64,000 nt of DNA. It comes from Dipteris shenzhenensis (lineage: Eukaryota > Polypodiophyta > Polypodiopsida > Gleicheniales). The stretch lies in assembly GCA_047967505.1 (NCBI GenBank), contig CM106538.1. One strand, 5' to 3'. Under the pieces are notes generated by a model, which did not search any database, was not told where the DNA came from, and worked only from the letters and a program-made list of their open reading frames with translations. Positions within the stretch are counted from its first letter, which is position 1, and the number at the start of each line of letters is the position of its first letter. Shown in pieces: positions 53,570-63,977 of the stretch. The position numbers and the translations under genes are program-made.

Positions 53570-54537
53570 TTTTAGCCCCTAGACCTTCTTGAACCAGTGT
53601 GTGACAAAAAACTTGACTCTTTCCCCACCCTAGTGGTCGATGTATCCTTCTCTCTCCTTTTGTCTAGTGATACCCTTGAACTTGCCCCTTTGTCTTTTGT
53701 TGCCTTGTCTTTCTTAGGTCTCTTTCTACTCTTGATGACTTCAAAGGTTTTTGATGTCATCAAAGTGGTCAAGGGTCCTCCCTCCAGTGTGGAGAAGGCT
53801 ACTACTTTGTCTGACAATGTAGCGTGCCAGGAAGTGTTCTAGTAGGAAGTAGCACAGGAATCCGTCCTGTTTCATGGCTTTCTCGATCTTGTGATAGCGG
53901 GTCAAAATGAGGTGGAAACATTCTGAAAAGCTCTGGAATTGGCTCTGTAGTGCAAGCTTCAGGAGAATTAAAAGGAACATTGCCTTATTGCAAGCATGCT
54001 TTTATGATGTTGACTGAATCATATGCTGGTGAATGACTGCAGGTCCATATCTTGGAGTATCCCCAGGAAGATTGAAAGAGTTGGAACCAGAGATAGTTTT
54101 TTTTTCCAAGGTGACCTTGATTAGATCTTGACCAGCTCTTGATCTGGATTATTGAGACTGAATTCCCTTCTGATATCCAACCATGTCTTCCATTTAAAGT
54201 TGGCCTTGTCCCACAAATCTCCCCAGGTAACTAGCCCTTTCTTTGATAGTTTCCAGGCTTTTAGGAACTCATCATCACTTAGTGGTTGTTTAGTAAAGAA
54301 AGCAGATACCCAAATTGAGTCTAAAGTCATGAATCTCTTTTTACCAGAGAGGACTATGTAGCTCTTGATCTGTTCAAAATCCCCCCATAACGTTTTCCAA
54401 ACTTGACTCCCCTTAGTTATATAGGGCTCAGGGTTGCCAATAGCAAAGAGGAGAGGAAAATCTTTCCACCTGGGATCCCTGTTAAGGTATGAAAATTTTT
54501 CAATTTCTAAGAAAAAGGTTGGCCTAGTCACTTTCAA
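53570..54537 (-). pseudogene. LINE ORF2 C-terminal region
   Basis: WKDFPLLFAIGNPEPYITKG, QVWKTLWGDFEQIKSYIVLS and KKGLVTWGDLWDKANFKW form the post-RT region typical of plant LINEs. A Lys/Arg/Ser-rich end (RKRPKKDKATKDKGASSR) follows to about 53,570. No RNase H motif was recognised. Confidence 0.7.
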
Positions 54538-54799
54538 GAGAGGTGATAGCTTTTATAATCAAGTGGCAGTAAGTTTGTAAGCAGCCAATTGAATATTGAC
54601 TACTCCCAATCCTCCTTCCTTTCTAGGTCTGATGCAAAAGGACCATTTAGCCTTTGAAATTATCCTTTTTCTATCACCTCCCCCCCATAGGAAAGATCTG
54701 TAGATTCTAATGAATTTTCCTAAGCATGTTTTAGAGGGGCACCAACAAGAGATATAAAAGATAGCAATTGGGTAACTGCAATGGTTTAAGACAACTCTT

Positions 54800-56680
54800 C
54801 TCCCTACAAGCTTGGCCTATAATCCTCTGAGTCTGTCTATTTTCTTTTTGAATCTATCTAAGAACCACTCCCATCTGTCCTTCATTGTAACCTTAAAACC
54901 CATAGGAATACCCAACAGCCTGAAAATTTGTCCATGTGGTATGTTTTTACATCCCATATGGTCCATAAGCATTTGGGAACCACCTGAGATCATAGAATAA
55001 CCTATTCTAGCGTGATTTATCTTAGACCTCGATGCCACACAAAATATATCCATACATTCCATTGCCCCTTGAATGTATGCATTTGTATTTCTGATAGTTA
55101 GTTTTGTGTCATCTGCAAATTGTTGGTTTACTAAATGTTTTCCTAAGGGAAGCTCAATTCCTCTAATTGCCCTCATGGACACTTGGTCTTTTATTAACCA
55201 CCCCAAAGCATCAGCTACTATTGCTATTGTTGTTATGGCAAATAATAAAGGGGCCAAAGGGCACCCTTGTCTTATTGATCTCTTCAAGAAGAAACTTTGA
55301 GACATTTCTCCATTTACACAGACCTTTGTTGATGCATTGGAAAGTAGTAAAGCAACAAATGATGTGAACTTTTTCCCTAGCCCCAGATCCTTGAGGGATT
55401 ACAAAAGAAAATCCTAGTTAATTCTATCATACGCTTTATCAAATTCAATATTTATAAAGCATACATCTATGTTTAGTTTCCTCAGCATGAGTGCATCCTT
55501 CCCATAGGTTTATGATTGCCTCCAAAAGGTGTCTACCTTTGATAAATTCTTTTTGTTCTTGAAGGAACCAATTATCCATCTTGTTTCTCATTACTAATGC
55601 ACCAAAGATCTTGTAAGAGAAATTTAACATAGTTAGAGGTCTCTAATTTTTAAACATTGTCTTGTCCCCATCTTTTGGAATGAGTTTAATAACTCATCCA
55701 TTTAGGTGATTGGGTAAGAATCCATGTTCACCACTCTCTCTCCAAATGGCCATTAAAGAAGGACCAAATATGTCCCAAAAAAACTTGTAAAATTCTATTG
55801 GAATACCATCCTCCCTTGAAGTTTTGCCATCATCCATAGAGAAAGTAGCCTCTTTAAGTTCTTGCAAAGAAAGATCATTCTCTATTTGAATTCTGTCCAA
55901 GCTAGAGACTTTACACTGTTTGACTAGTTGGCATCCATTTTTTAGCCTTGAGACACGGGTCAACTGTGCTGATTAAATCCTTGAAATGATTAACAATGAT
56001 CTCCATATTTTCTTCCTCTGTTCTAACTATAGAACCATCCTCGTTTTGCAAAAGAGGAATTTCCTCTTGGTTTCTATTTTTTCTAATTTTCATAAAGTTT
56101 TCTTTGGTTGGTCCATCAACTTTCTTGCCCACCAATCCCTGAAATAGATTTTAGTATTTTAGATCTTGATTTGTTCTTGATTTTTTATTTCTTTTATTTT
56201 TTCTAACAATTGTTGTTGGGCATTACTGTCCTTTAGTCTTTCCCTTTGTTCAAGTTGTTCCAGCTCATTCTTCAACTTATCCATTGTCCTAGCCCTGATA
56301 GTAGCTCTACTTTTTGTAGCTTCTTTTAAAATTTCTTGCACACTTGAAACAACATTTTGCCAAGCCTCGGAGCAAGATTCTATAGAAGAAAAAGCCATAT
56401 TCCATCTCTCCATGACCTACTTCTACACATTTTGGAGTTTGAATAGAGAGGGGTCTACTTTAAACCATGAATTGCCTTTACTACCATTTCCCAAGTCTAT
56501 CCAAGCTAAGACATGCTTATGATCTAAAAGAGTGAGAGAGGAAAATTTTATTTGCTTAACTCCCAAGTCTTGATCTATAAGAGATTGGGAAACATAAACT
56601 ATGTCTGATCTTGCCCCTCTTCTTAGCTCACCTATTTGTCTATTGCACCAAGTATATATGCTAGTTGAACCTATGTCCAC
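54800..56680 (-). pseudogene. LINE spacer and reverse transcriptase
   Basis: Spacer with a Glu/Lys/Gln-rich helix (LKNELEQLEQRERLKDSNAQ) and NEDGSIVRTEEENMEIIVNH. RT begins ATFSMDDGKTSREDGIPIEF (the motif KSPGPDG-PIEFYK equivalent), then QEFIKGRHLLEAI, RSIRQGCPLAPLLFAI (motif with QGCPLSP) and QQFADDTKLTIRN, whose Asp pair is catalytic, then FRLLGIPMGFKV. Frame breaks occur near 55,930, 55,640 and 55,330. Confidence 0.9.
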
Positions 56681-56689
56681 AACTTGAAG

Positions 56690-57220
56690 ATTTTCCTTGA
56701 GGTCTTCTCAGAGTTGAAGCTCAAGGCCTCTAAGCACAGACCCTTTTTGTAACCACATATCCCTTGGGTTCTCAACCATATTGAAGTCCCCTAGTATCAC
56801 TGCCCAAGTTCATCATTACATTCAAAGTGGTTCTTCTATCCATTGTTCTAATTGGGGCATAAATTGAGACCACAGTGAAAGATATTATTTTTAACTTGCA
56901 TTCTAGAGAAAGCCATCTATGATTTACATCTTGATGGCACTAGAGAACACAATCTTTATAGTGAGATAGGATTCCTATTGTAGTTCCCCATCTACCTTCT
57001 TCATGAGCAATATAAAACTAGCCCCTTCTGCTCTCTTGTTAATACTTTTGAGTTTGTTTAGCAATACATCATTAATTACTTTAACTTCTTGCAAAGAGAG
57101 AAAAGTTGGTAAAAGAAAATTTCCTCTCAGCCAGTTGGCTAACTCCTAACCTTTCCATGGGTCAGTCAATCCACACACATTTAATGTGATGAATGAGTAA
57201 GGGCTACTTACCATTCTTAT
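56690..57220 (-). pseudogene. LINE AP-type endonuclease
   Basis: LNVCGLTDPWKG at the N-terminus, FLSLQEVKVINDVL with the metal-binding Glu, the AVILGDFNMVENPRDMW motif near 56,800-56,770, and DIGSTSIYTWCNRQIGELRR, RLDRIYVS-like SDIVYVSQSLID and DHKHVLAW with the closing His. These are the ordered motifs of LINE endonuclease, which nicks target DNA. Frame changes near 57,140, 56,900 and 56,710 break it. Confidence 0.82.
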
Positions 57221-57244
57221 TTTTTTCCTTTTGGCACTTGGGGG

Positions 57245-58230
57245 TGTAAAGAGAGTGGGAGAGAAGGAAGGAGTCTCACTTGCAGCTTTCTCACATACAT
57301 AATGGGGGAAATATTCACAAAGGTGGAGGCTGAAAACAGTTTTCCTCTCCTAAGTTGTGAAAGCCAAAAGAACTCTCTTAGTACAAAAGAATAGGTGAAC
57401 CCTATATGTGGGTCTCAAACCAAACTCAGGTAACTAAGGTGGCATACTAACCGAGCCACTAACTAGAGTACATAAAGATAGCTCTCATCTAGCTATTATT
57501 CATGGGTGGTGTACCAACTGCATCTACAGCTAACAAGTCGGTGACACAAATGCACAATAGTCACCCTTGCATATCATAAGTGGAGCTCGATATCTCAACA
57601 CCCGCTCGAGCTCAATCCCAATTCCTGCACACCAAGCAGGTCTCTGAACTTATGCTGCTTCTCTGCACCCAATGCCTTTGTGAATATGTCAGCTACCTGA
57701 TCCTTTGTGCTGACATAAACTAGATCAATAAAACCTACTAGAACCTTCTCCTGCACATAGTGATAATGCACCTCAATGTGCTTTGTTCTAGCATGATAGA
57801 CTGGGTTATTTGCCAAGTGTATACTGCTCATGTTGTCACAATAAATTACAATTGGCCCATTTGTAGACTGATGCATATGATAAAGTAGCTTATGCAACCA
57901 AGCTACCTCACATGCAGCCATTGCTACACCCCTGTACTCAGCCTCTGTGCTTGACAAGGCAATTGTAAGCTATTTCTTGTTGCTCCAAGTGACTGCAGCA
58001 CTCCCAAAAGAGAACATATATCCACTTGTAGATCGTCTATCAAAAATACTACCAGCCCAATCAGCATCAGTGTATCCATGCAACTGTATCTGAACCCTAG
58101 TCTCATAAAATAGTCCATACTACAATGTGGACTTCACATACCTCAATTTGCATCTAGCCGCATCCAAATGTGGTTTCCTTGGAGCCTACATAAACTGACT
58201 TATCAACCCAATAGCATAGCTCAAATTTGT
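57245..58230 (-). mobile_element. Copia family 2 fragment: 3' LTR and RNase H
   Basis: LTR at 57,245-57,600 (TGTAAAGAGAGTGGGAG to GATATCTCAACA) is a close relative of the 352-bp LTRs at 31.9 and 38.2 kb. The element's pol end follows on its right. It is cut at about 58,230, where plus-strand gypsy sequence starts. The purine tract (GAGCTCGAGCGGG, minus) is present. Confidence 0.92.
57602..58230 (-). pseudogene. pol: Copia RNase H fragment
   Basis: HGYTDADWAG-type start at about 58,085, STSGYMFSFGSAAVTWSNKK region broken by a stop near 57,975, then MSSTEAEYRGVAMAACEVAW, VIYCDNMSSIHLANNPVYHA, RTKHIEVHYHYVQEKVLVG and VADIFTKALGAEKQHKFRDL. Catalytic acidic residues are kept in the open 120-codon part. 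The 2 bases missing in the 32.5-kb copy are present here. Confidence 0.9.
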
Positions 58231-58231
58231 C

Positions 58232-59520
58232 TTGGCAAATCTGGCCTCTATTCAAAAATGGGATATTGGAGAATTGATTTTGCAGGGAAATGATAAGAAG
58301 GTGTGCTACAACATCAGAAGCCGCAAAAAGGAAGTTGTCAAGGAGGAGTCTTCAACATCAGAGAGTTCAAGCTCTGACTTAACTGATGAAGAAGAGAGAG
58401 GGTGTAGCTCCAAGGAGTCCAACTCAGAGGGTGAGGTGGAAGGAGTGGCCTTTGGTCTTTGTCTTAGTGCTGATTGGGATGAGTCAGGAAGGAACAAGGT
58501 GGTGGTGCAAGAAGATCCTATAGAGACACTTCATGTGGAGGATGTGGAGCACACTAAATGACACCAATGCAATGAAGAGATTCTTGGTGGTTCTCTATCA
58601 AGTAGTGAGAAGCTCCAGTACTTGGATATGCTAGATGATTTTCCATGTCTCTTTGCAACAAGCTATTCACAGGTTCGACCAGTCTCTCTTGTGGAGCACA
58701 AGATTGAGTTGAAGCCAGAAAGCAAGCCACTTCATTCATTTTACCTTTGGTCAATTACTTGCTTTGTCTCCAAAACTATGGAAAGAATGGGGAAAGCTAG
58801 CAAGCACAAGACTTAAGGCGATTAGGGGTGATCCAAGCTGAGGCACTAAAGAAAGAGGTAACACAACTACTTGAGGTAGGATTCATCTTTCCTGTTGATG
58901 ATTCAAAATCGATATCTCCTGTAGTTGTCACACCAAAGAAAGGAAATAAGTGGCGGGTTTGTGTGGACTTTCATTATTTGAATGCATGCACTAAGAGGGA
59001 TCATTTTCCTTTGCCATTCCAAGATGAAATACTAGACTAAGTAGCAGGGCATGAGATGTATTCTATTGTAATGGGTATTCTGGGTACTTTCAAATTCGTA
59101 TTTGGGAGGAAGATCAAAAGAAAACATCATTTGTCACACCTTGGGGAGTTTTTGCTTATAGAGTGATGCCTTTTGGGTTGACCAATGCACCAGCTACATT
59201 TCAAAGGTTCATGAGTCAAGTGCTTGAGCCTTACTTGGGAAAGTTCATAAGGGTGTGTTTGGATGATGTTTGCATTTATTCTCAGTGCATAGATCACATT
59301 TAGATCACATGGAGAAGTTAAAGATGGCCTTAGTCAGGATTGATGAAGCAAAAGGGTGTCTAAATCTAGCAAATGTCATTTGGCTCAAAAAAAAGTAGTC
59401 TTGTTGGGGCAAATTGTGTTTAAAGAAGGCCTGCAAATGGATCCTAACAAGGTTCAAGCAATCATGGCATTGCCAAGTCCTAAGAGTGTCACCAGTGTTC
59501 GCAAAATTCTATGAAAAAAC
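58232..59520 (+). pseudogene. pol: Gypsy protease-RT linker and reverse transcriptase
   Basis: LANLASIQKWDIGELILQGN and KVCYNIRSRKKE end the protease region. A Ser/Glu-rich linker (ESSTSESSSSDLTDEEE) follows. RT: LLEVGFIFPVDDSKSISPVV, NKWRVCVDFHYLNACTKRDH (the R.C.DYR.LN motif), FPLPFQDEILD, then after a frame change MPFGLTNAPATFQRFM-type sequence near 59,170, and VCLDDVCIYS near 59,255, the catalytic Y.DD box with its Tyr changed to Cys. Stops near 58,558, 58,815 and 59,040. Confidence 0.88.
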
Positions 59521-60053
59521 AAGTATTATCAATGCTTTTGTGATGATTTGATAGAGATAGTGCATCCCATGAACTTGTTGACAAGAAAAGGAGTTTCTTT
59601 CCAATGGGAAGTGGAGCAACAAGAGTCTTTTCAGCAACTTAAGGAGGCCATGAGTAAGGGCCCAATATTGAATCACCCTGACTGGTCTCAAGACTTTTAT
59701 GTAAATCCAAGTGTATCTTTGCATTCAGTTGGTGCTGTATTGCTACAAAAAGGAGAGGCAAGTAGAATGCAACCCATCTACTATGCCAGCCGATAGCTTA
59801 CAGAGGTGGAAACAAGGTATGAAGAAATGGAGCAGCAAGCCCTCTCTTTGGTGTTTTTAGTTAGAAAGTTTCGCTCCTATTTATTACCTCGACCATTTTT
59901 CTTCCTTACCTCTTAGTCTATATTAGCATATCTAGTTTGCAAGCCTAATCCTGGGGGGATATTTGCAAAATGGTTATCAGAGCTCCAAGAGTTCTCTTTC
60001 TCTTTTGTCACTAAAAATACCACTAGGTCCACTATGGTAGATTTGCTCACAAG
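59521..60053 (+). pseudogene. pol: Gypsy RNase H (first)
   Basis: NLLTRKGVSFQWEVEQQESF, the lead-in KGPILNHPDWSQDFYVNPSV where the first catalytic Asp is replaced (FYVNPS for Y.DAS), HSVGAVLLQKG, QPIYYASR, stop, LTEVETRYEEMEQQALSLVF (catalytic Glu) and VRKFRSYLL. The missing Asp and two stops inactivate it. Confidence 0.87.
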
Positions 60054-60626
60054 ATGGGAGGATCTAGAGGAGAAGAAAAGAAATGTAAGGAGAACATTAA
60101 AGATGAAAGGGATACACCACCAATAGCTTTTGTTTTGTATTTTGATGGGGCTTGTAGTCCTTCATGCCAACAAGGAGTCGGGGGGATGGTCTTGATGAAT
60201 TCTGAAGGTCAAGAAGTATGGGCAATAGGACAAGAGCTTCCAGGTATCACAACTAACAATGTAGCTGAGTATAATGCTTTGATCCTTGGCCAGGAGGGTT
60301 GTCTTCAAAGTCAAGTTAAAGAATTGGAAGTAAGAGGAGATTCTCAGCTTATTATAAAGCAAATGCAAGGGCATTACAAGACAAGAAGTCCTCATTTGAA
60401 GGAGCTTAATCAAAAGGCTATGGCACTATGCAGTCAGTCTGATTTTTGCAAGTTTGTTGATATAAACCAAAAAGAAAATCAAAGGGCAGATGAGTTAGCT
60501 ACTCAAGCCATTGTAGTACAAGACTGGGGTGTGGTTTCTTTGGTAGACACTGGATGGCCAGAACTACAAGTTGTTAAGCAATATGTGGAAGAAGGCATGT
60601 TTCCTCCAGGGTTAACTCCACAATAG
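60054..60626 (+). pseudogene. pol: Gypsy additional RNase H (aRNH)
   Basis: 190 open codons with a full RNase H1-like set: VLYFDGACSPSCQQGVGGMV (Asp), TNNVAEYNALILG (Glu), LEVRGDSQLIIKQMQGHYKT (Asp) and NQKENQRADELATQAI (Asp). All four acidic residues are kept. This second RNase H, related to plant/archaeal type rather than retroviral type, is the hallmark of Tat elements. It is open in itself but sits in a dead polyprotein. Confidence 0.9.
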
Positions 60627-61810
60627 AACTAGAGATTAGTAAGAAAGGCTTGTCCCTATACTATTGTTGATGACATTCTTTTTAAATTGGGAAAAGACAA
60701 GGTGCTCCGTCGGGTGGTTCAGCCCATGGAGACTAGGACAATCCTAGAAATGTGTCATGAATGCTCCAGTAATTTTGCTTCAATGAGCATAGCTAGGAGA
60801 ATTCTTAATGCATGTTACTTTTGGCCATGTCTGCATAAGGATGTATATGAATGGTGTCAAAGTTGTAAAGTATGCCAAAAGTTTGGAAGGCGACAGTTGA
60901 TTCTTGGGCCCTTGAAGCCTATTCCAGCATTGGACCATTTGAGAGGTGGGGGTTGGACTTTGTGGGACCACTCCCTTGCTCATCTCAGGGCAAGAATTAT
61001 TTATTGGTGGCCATAGATTATGCGACTCGGTGGGCAAAGGCCAAGGCCACAGTCAATAGCAAGGCAAGCACAGTTGCAAAATTTCTCTTTGATCAAATTT
61101 GTTCATGCTTTGGTTGTCCTTTGGAAATTCTCACTAATGGGGGAACCTCTTTTAGAAATGAACTAATTGAAGATGTGGTGCATAAGCTAAAGATAAATCA
61201 TAGCATGTCCATGCCATACTATATCCAATGTAATGGCTTGGCTGAGAAAACAAATGGATTGTTGTGCAATTCAATGGGAAAGCTTGTAGACACCAAGAAA
61301 AGGCATTGGGATAGGCACTTGGTAGGAGTTTTATGGCCTTACAGAACCACACACAAGCTAGATATTGGGTTTATACCATTCCAACTAGTGTATGGAATAG
61401 AAGCCATTTTGCCCATTGAATTGGAGACACATAGTCTTCGCACTGCTGTTGCAAGAAAAGAAGGACAGGAGGATGCCTATGCTCAATGCTTGGTACAGCT
61501 AGAAGCCTTGGATGAATGCAGATTACAGGCCTTACAAAACTTGGAAGCTTCTCAAAAAAGGTGCAAGGCCCGTTTTGACACCAAATTACGTAAGAAGAAA
61601 GATATTGCAGAAGGAGATTTGGTCATGAGATTTGATAGCCGTCTGGACAAGCCACTAGACAAAGAGTTTATTGGCTAATGGCAAGGACCATATTGAGTCA
61701 AGAAGAAGTTCACGAATGGAACCTATCAGCTTGAGGATGTTGATGGCATGGTGATACCTGGATGCACCAATGAGTATCGCCTTAAATTCTTCTATGCTCG
61801 ACCACCCTAA
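60627..61810 (+). pseudogene. pol: Gypsy integrase
   Basis: H2C2 zinc domain: MCHECSSNFASMSIARRILN and WCQSCKVCQKFG. A frame change near 60,890 leads to the core: WGLDFVGPLP, LLVAIDYATRWAKAKA (first Asp), FGCPLEILTNGGTSFRNELI, where the second catalytic Asp is Asn, and NGLAEKTNGLLCNSM (Glu). Then VLWPYRTTHKLDIGFIPFQL, and a GPY-like module, WQGPY, stop, VKKKFTNGTYQLEDVDG. The 268-codon stretch from 60,872 is open. Asp to Asn alone should abolish activity. Confidence 0.92.
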
Positions 61811-61847
61811 GGACCCAATAGACCCTCTCTATCACTGGAGAGCATCT

Positions 61848-61863
61848 AGTGGGTGGGGAAGGA
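61848..61863 (+). other. Polypurine tract of gypsy element
   Basis: AGTGGGTGGGGAAGGA directly precedes TGTGACACC, the probable start of the 3' LTR. Confidence 0.75.
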
Positions 61864-62700
61864 TGTGACACCAAAAATTTATATTTTTTATTTAGCACTG
61901 GTATTGTTTTCTTCTATGTTTGATAAGAGTTTGAGTATTAAGTGATAGCCTAGCGGCTCTCCCTTATTTCTATTTTCAAAGATATTGTATCGGAATGAGA
62001 GGATGAGTGGAATGGACCATTGTAAATACCATGTGTATGAATGATAAATACCTTGGTATGGGGTGAGAGTTATTTGTGTATGGGATATTATGGGGTTTTT
62101 AGAAAATAGGAAGAGTGAGTCATATAAAGAGGTGGGATCATGTCCATGTGTTCCAATAATATAAGAGACTTCACATGCCAAGTGTGTGGAAGGCATGTGG
62201 AGGAGTGTGGAGTCAAGAGGAATACTTCTAGAATTCCTATGTGGAATAAGGAGGATGTGGGCATATGGAAAAGACAGGGTCCGTATGGGCTCCATGTGGG
62301 GAGACTCTTGACTTTCTCAATATTTTAAGAGTCTTGAGCATCTTTTGATGGGATACATGGCAAGAGTAGCCAAAAAGGACATGGATGGTGACATACAGGC
62401 TTATGTGATCGATGGGGAAAGGAATCTATAGAGGCAGCAATTGTAAGTGGGTGAAGAAGGGTGACAAAATCTCTATAAAAGGAGCCCTCCTCTATCTTGT
62501 TCAACATCTCTTCCACCATTAGGCCTCATGCTGTTGTAGCTCTAGTCTCCTCAAGCCTCTTCCATGAGCGTTTTCTCCCTCTTGTAGATATTCTCTTATG
62601 TAGACTCTTGAGTCCATCTCTTTCTAGTTTATTCTCCCTCTATGAGTAGTCTTGGAGCTTACACCCCCTCTTGTATGTATGAAACCTCTTCTTCTCCCTT
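61864..62700 (+). repeat. 3' LTR of gypsy element (right end uncertain)
   Basis: Begins TGTGACACCAAAAATTTATA after the purine tract. TCTATAAAAGGAG at about 62,471-62,483 is a clear TATA box, followed by AACATCTCTTCCACC and a pyrimidine-rich leader, as in the promoter half of a gypsy LTR. The right boundary could not be fixed without a second LTR; it may extend to about 62,900. Confidence 0.65.
62471..62483 (+). promoter_or_regulatory. LTR TATA box
   Basis: TCTATAAAAGGAG within the gypsy LTR, in the place expected for the element's own promoter. Consensus match only. Confidence 0.65.
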
Positions 62701-62920
62701 GTGTTTGTAGTATTTTGAGTTGTATTAGAGTGGAGTCTCACTCTATTGGTAATGAAGGTCACTTTAGGTTCTCTCTCTGGAGTGTCTCTTCCCTTTTTTT
62801 CCATTGCTTTCTCTTCCAAAATGCTCAAAAGTGTTGTCTATTCGGCCGCTCATTGCGCATACATGGTTTATCTATTTCCCAAGTCACAAAGAGAGCTCTT
62901 CCTTCCCTCCTAGGTGACCT

Positions 62921-63695
62921 CTATGGGACTTGCCAGCCAAGGTCGAACCAATGAGGACAATAGCTTTGTTGTTGAGATGCTCCCAAGTTATAATTTTGTC
63001 TTTTCCCCTTACTAAATTCCATACTCCTTCTTTGATGAGAAGAAGCTGTAGCTTGTTTTGCTAGATGAGGAGGTTCGGACCAGAAAATTTCTCCATAGTA
63101 GCAGATTGCAATAAATTGGATAGCCTCATCTTCGATTGCCAATGTCACTGACGCAGAAGCGTCTCCCAGTGACACTCAAACACCCCTCTCTTTATCAGAT
63201 ATCGCTCGCTCCATCACACTGCAGAGGATCTCGATGCAGTTTCTTCAGTGGGAAACCCCGGCATCGTAACAACAGGCTAGATATCAATTCTGTAGAAGGA
63301 TTTTCTGTTGTTGCTCTAATGAAGACAACATAATTTGATTCAATGGCTAGGAGAAGACACTCCTACTGGGGTTTGCTGAGTCTACCGAGTGCTTCGACGA
63401 ATAAGATAGTGTGCTGGCCGAATTTCCTGGCTTTCTTGGCTTCTTTGATAATCTCCTGGGGTTCAGAATTCCCACCCTTTGCCGAAGAAAGAGCCACGAA
63501 TCGACACAATGCGCTTCAAGCAATCAATCTGGCAAGAGAAGTCTTTCTTGTGCGAGGAGGGCTGCCAAAGATGATGCAAGGCAAGCTCTTGCCATCCAGC
63601 AATGAATGGAGCACACACTACAGCCCGAGCAAGTGATCTTGGCCGAGTATCTCGTTGATTGAGGTCGGCCGCGTTCTTTTCGCCAGCGATGCCAT
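62921..63695 (-). pseudogene. WRNIP1: WRNIP1/MgsA-like AAA+ ATPase, decayed and apparently intronless
   Basis: From the ATG-like codon at 63,695: LAKRTRPTSINEILGQDHLL (the conserved RP....D..GQ.HLLG lead), LLDGKSLPCIIFGSPPRTRK then TSLARLIA, a Walker A region normally GPPGTGKTS. Next come FVALSS, EIIKEAKKARKFGQHTILFV with Walker B damaged (LFVEALGR for LFVDEIHR), IESNYVVFIRATTENPSTEL (sensor 1) and LLLRCRGFPLKKL. After a break at about 63,200, TLAIEDEAIQFIA may be the lid helix. Stops at codons 26 and 67 and later. WRNIP1/MgsA proteins act at stalled replication forks in the nucleus. No intron interrupts the homology, suggesting a reverse-transcribed copy. Confidence 0.78.
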
Positions 63696-63965
63696 TTTCC
63701 CGGAAGGCTGCTCAACTCTAACTGCAATGGCTGGGAGAGGGTAACTACAGGCTGTGACGTTCAACTATATGCAAATCTTCTACAGTGGCCTTCAAGCTAT
63801 AGAAATTAGAGGTTGTTCTTGTTGCAAATGGAAGAAACCCGTCTACTGACTCAAAGTAAGCTTATGTCAAGAGTGTTGCAAGACCAAAGACTACAGACTT
63901 GGCAAGAGAAAGAAGAGGGAGAGAGCCACAAGAACAATGACATCAACCTCAAGGAGGATAGAACT
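63696..63965 (-). other. Spacer between WRNIP1-like pseudogene and primer-binding site
   Basis: About 270 bases without recognised gag sequence. In element orientation it is the leader of an LTR retrotransposon, running into the WRNIP1-like reading. Confidence 0.5.
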
Positions 63966-63977
63966 GCTTTGATACCA
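63966..63977 (-). other. Primer-binding site of a minus-strand LTR element
   Basis: GCTTTGATACCA, reverse complement of TGGTATCAAAGC, a known variant of the initiator Met primer site in copia elements. Confidence 0.82.

Larger units (their letters stand above)
53570..57220 (-). mobile_element. L1-type LINE, ORF2 region, broken
   Basis: Minus strand: endonuclease, spacer, reverse transcriptase and C-terminal regions in LINE order from 57,220 to about 53,570. ORF1 and a clear poly-A end are not visible. The 5' side is cut at 57,244, where the LTR of a copia fragment begins. It would have moved by target-primed reverse transcription. Several stops and frame changes are present. Confidence 0.85.
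58232..61863 (+). mobile_element. Ty3/gypsy element, Tat-like, 5' truncated
   Basis: From the protease-RT linker through RT, RNase H, a second RNase H, integrase and a GPY-like module, ending in a purine tract and 3' LTR. The additional RNase H between the normal one and integrase marks the Tat lineage of plant gypsy elements. Gag, protease and the 5' LTR are absent; the left edge abuts the copia fragment at 58,230. Multiple stops and frame changes make it inactive. Confidence 0.88.
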
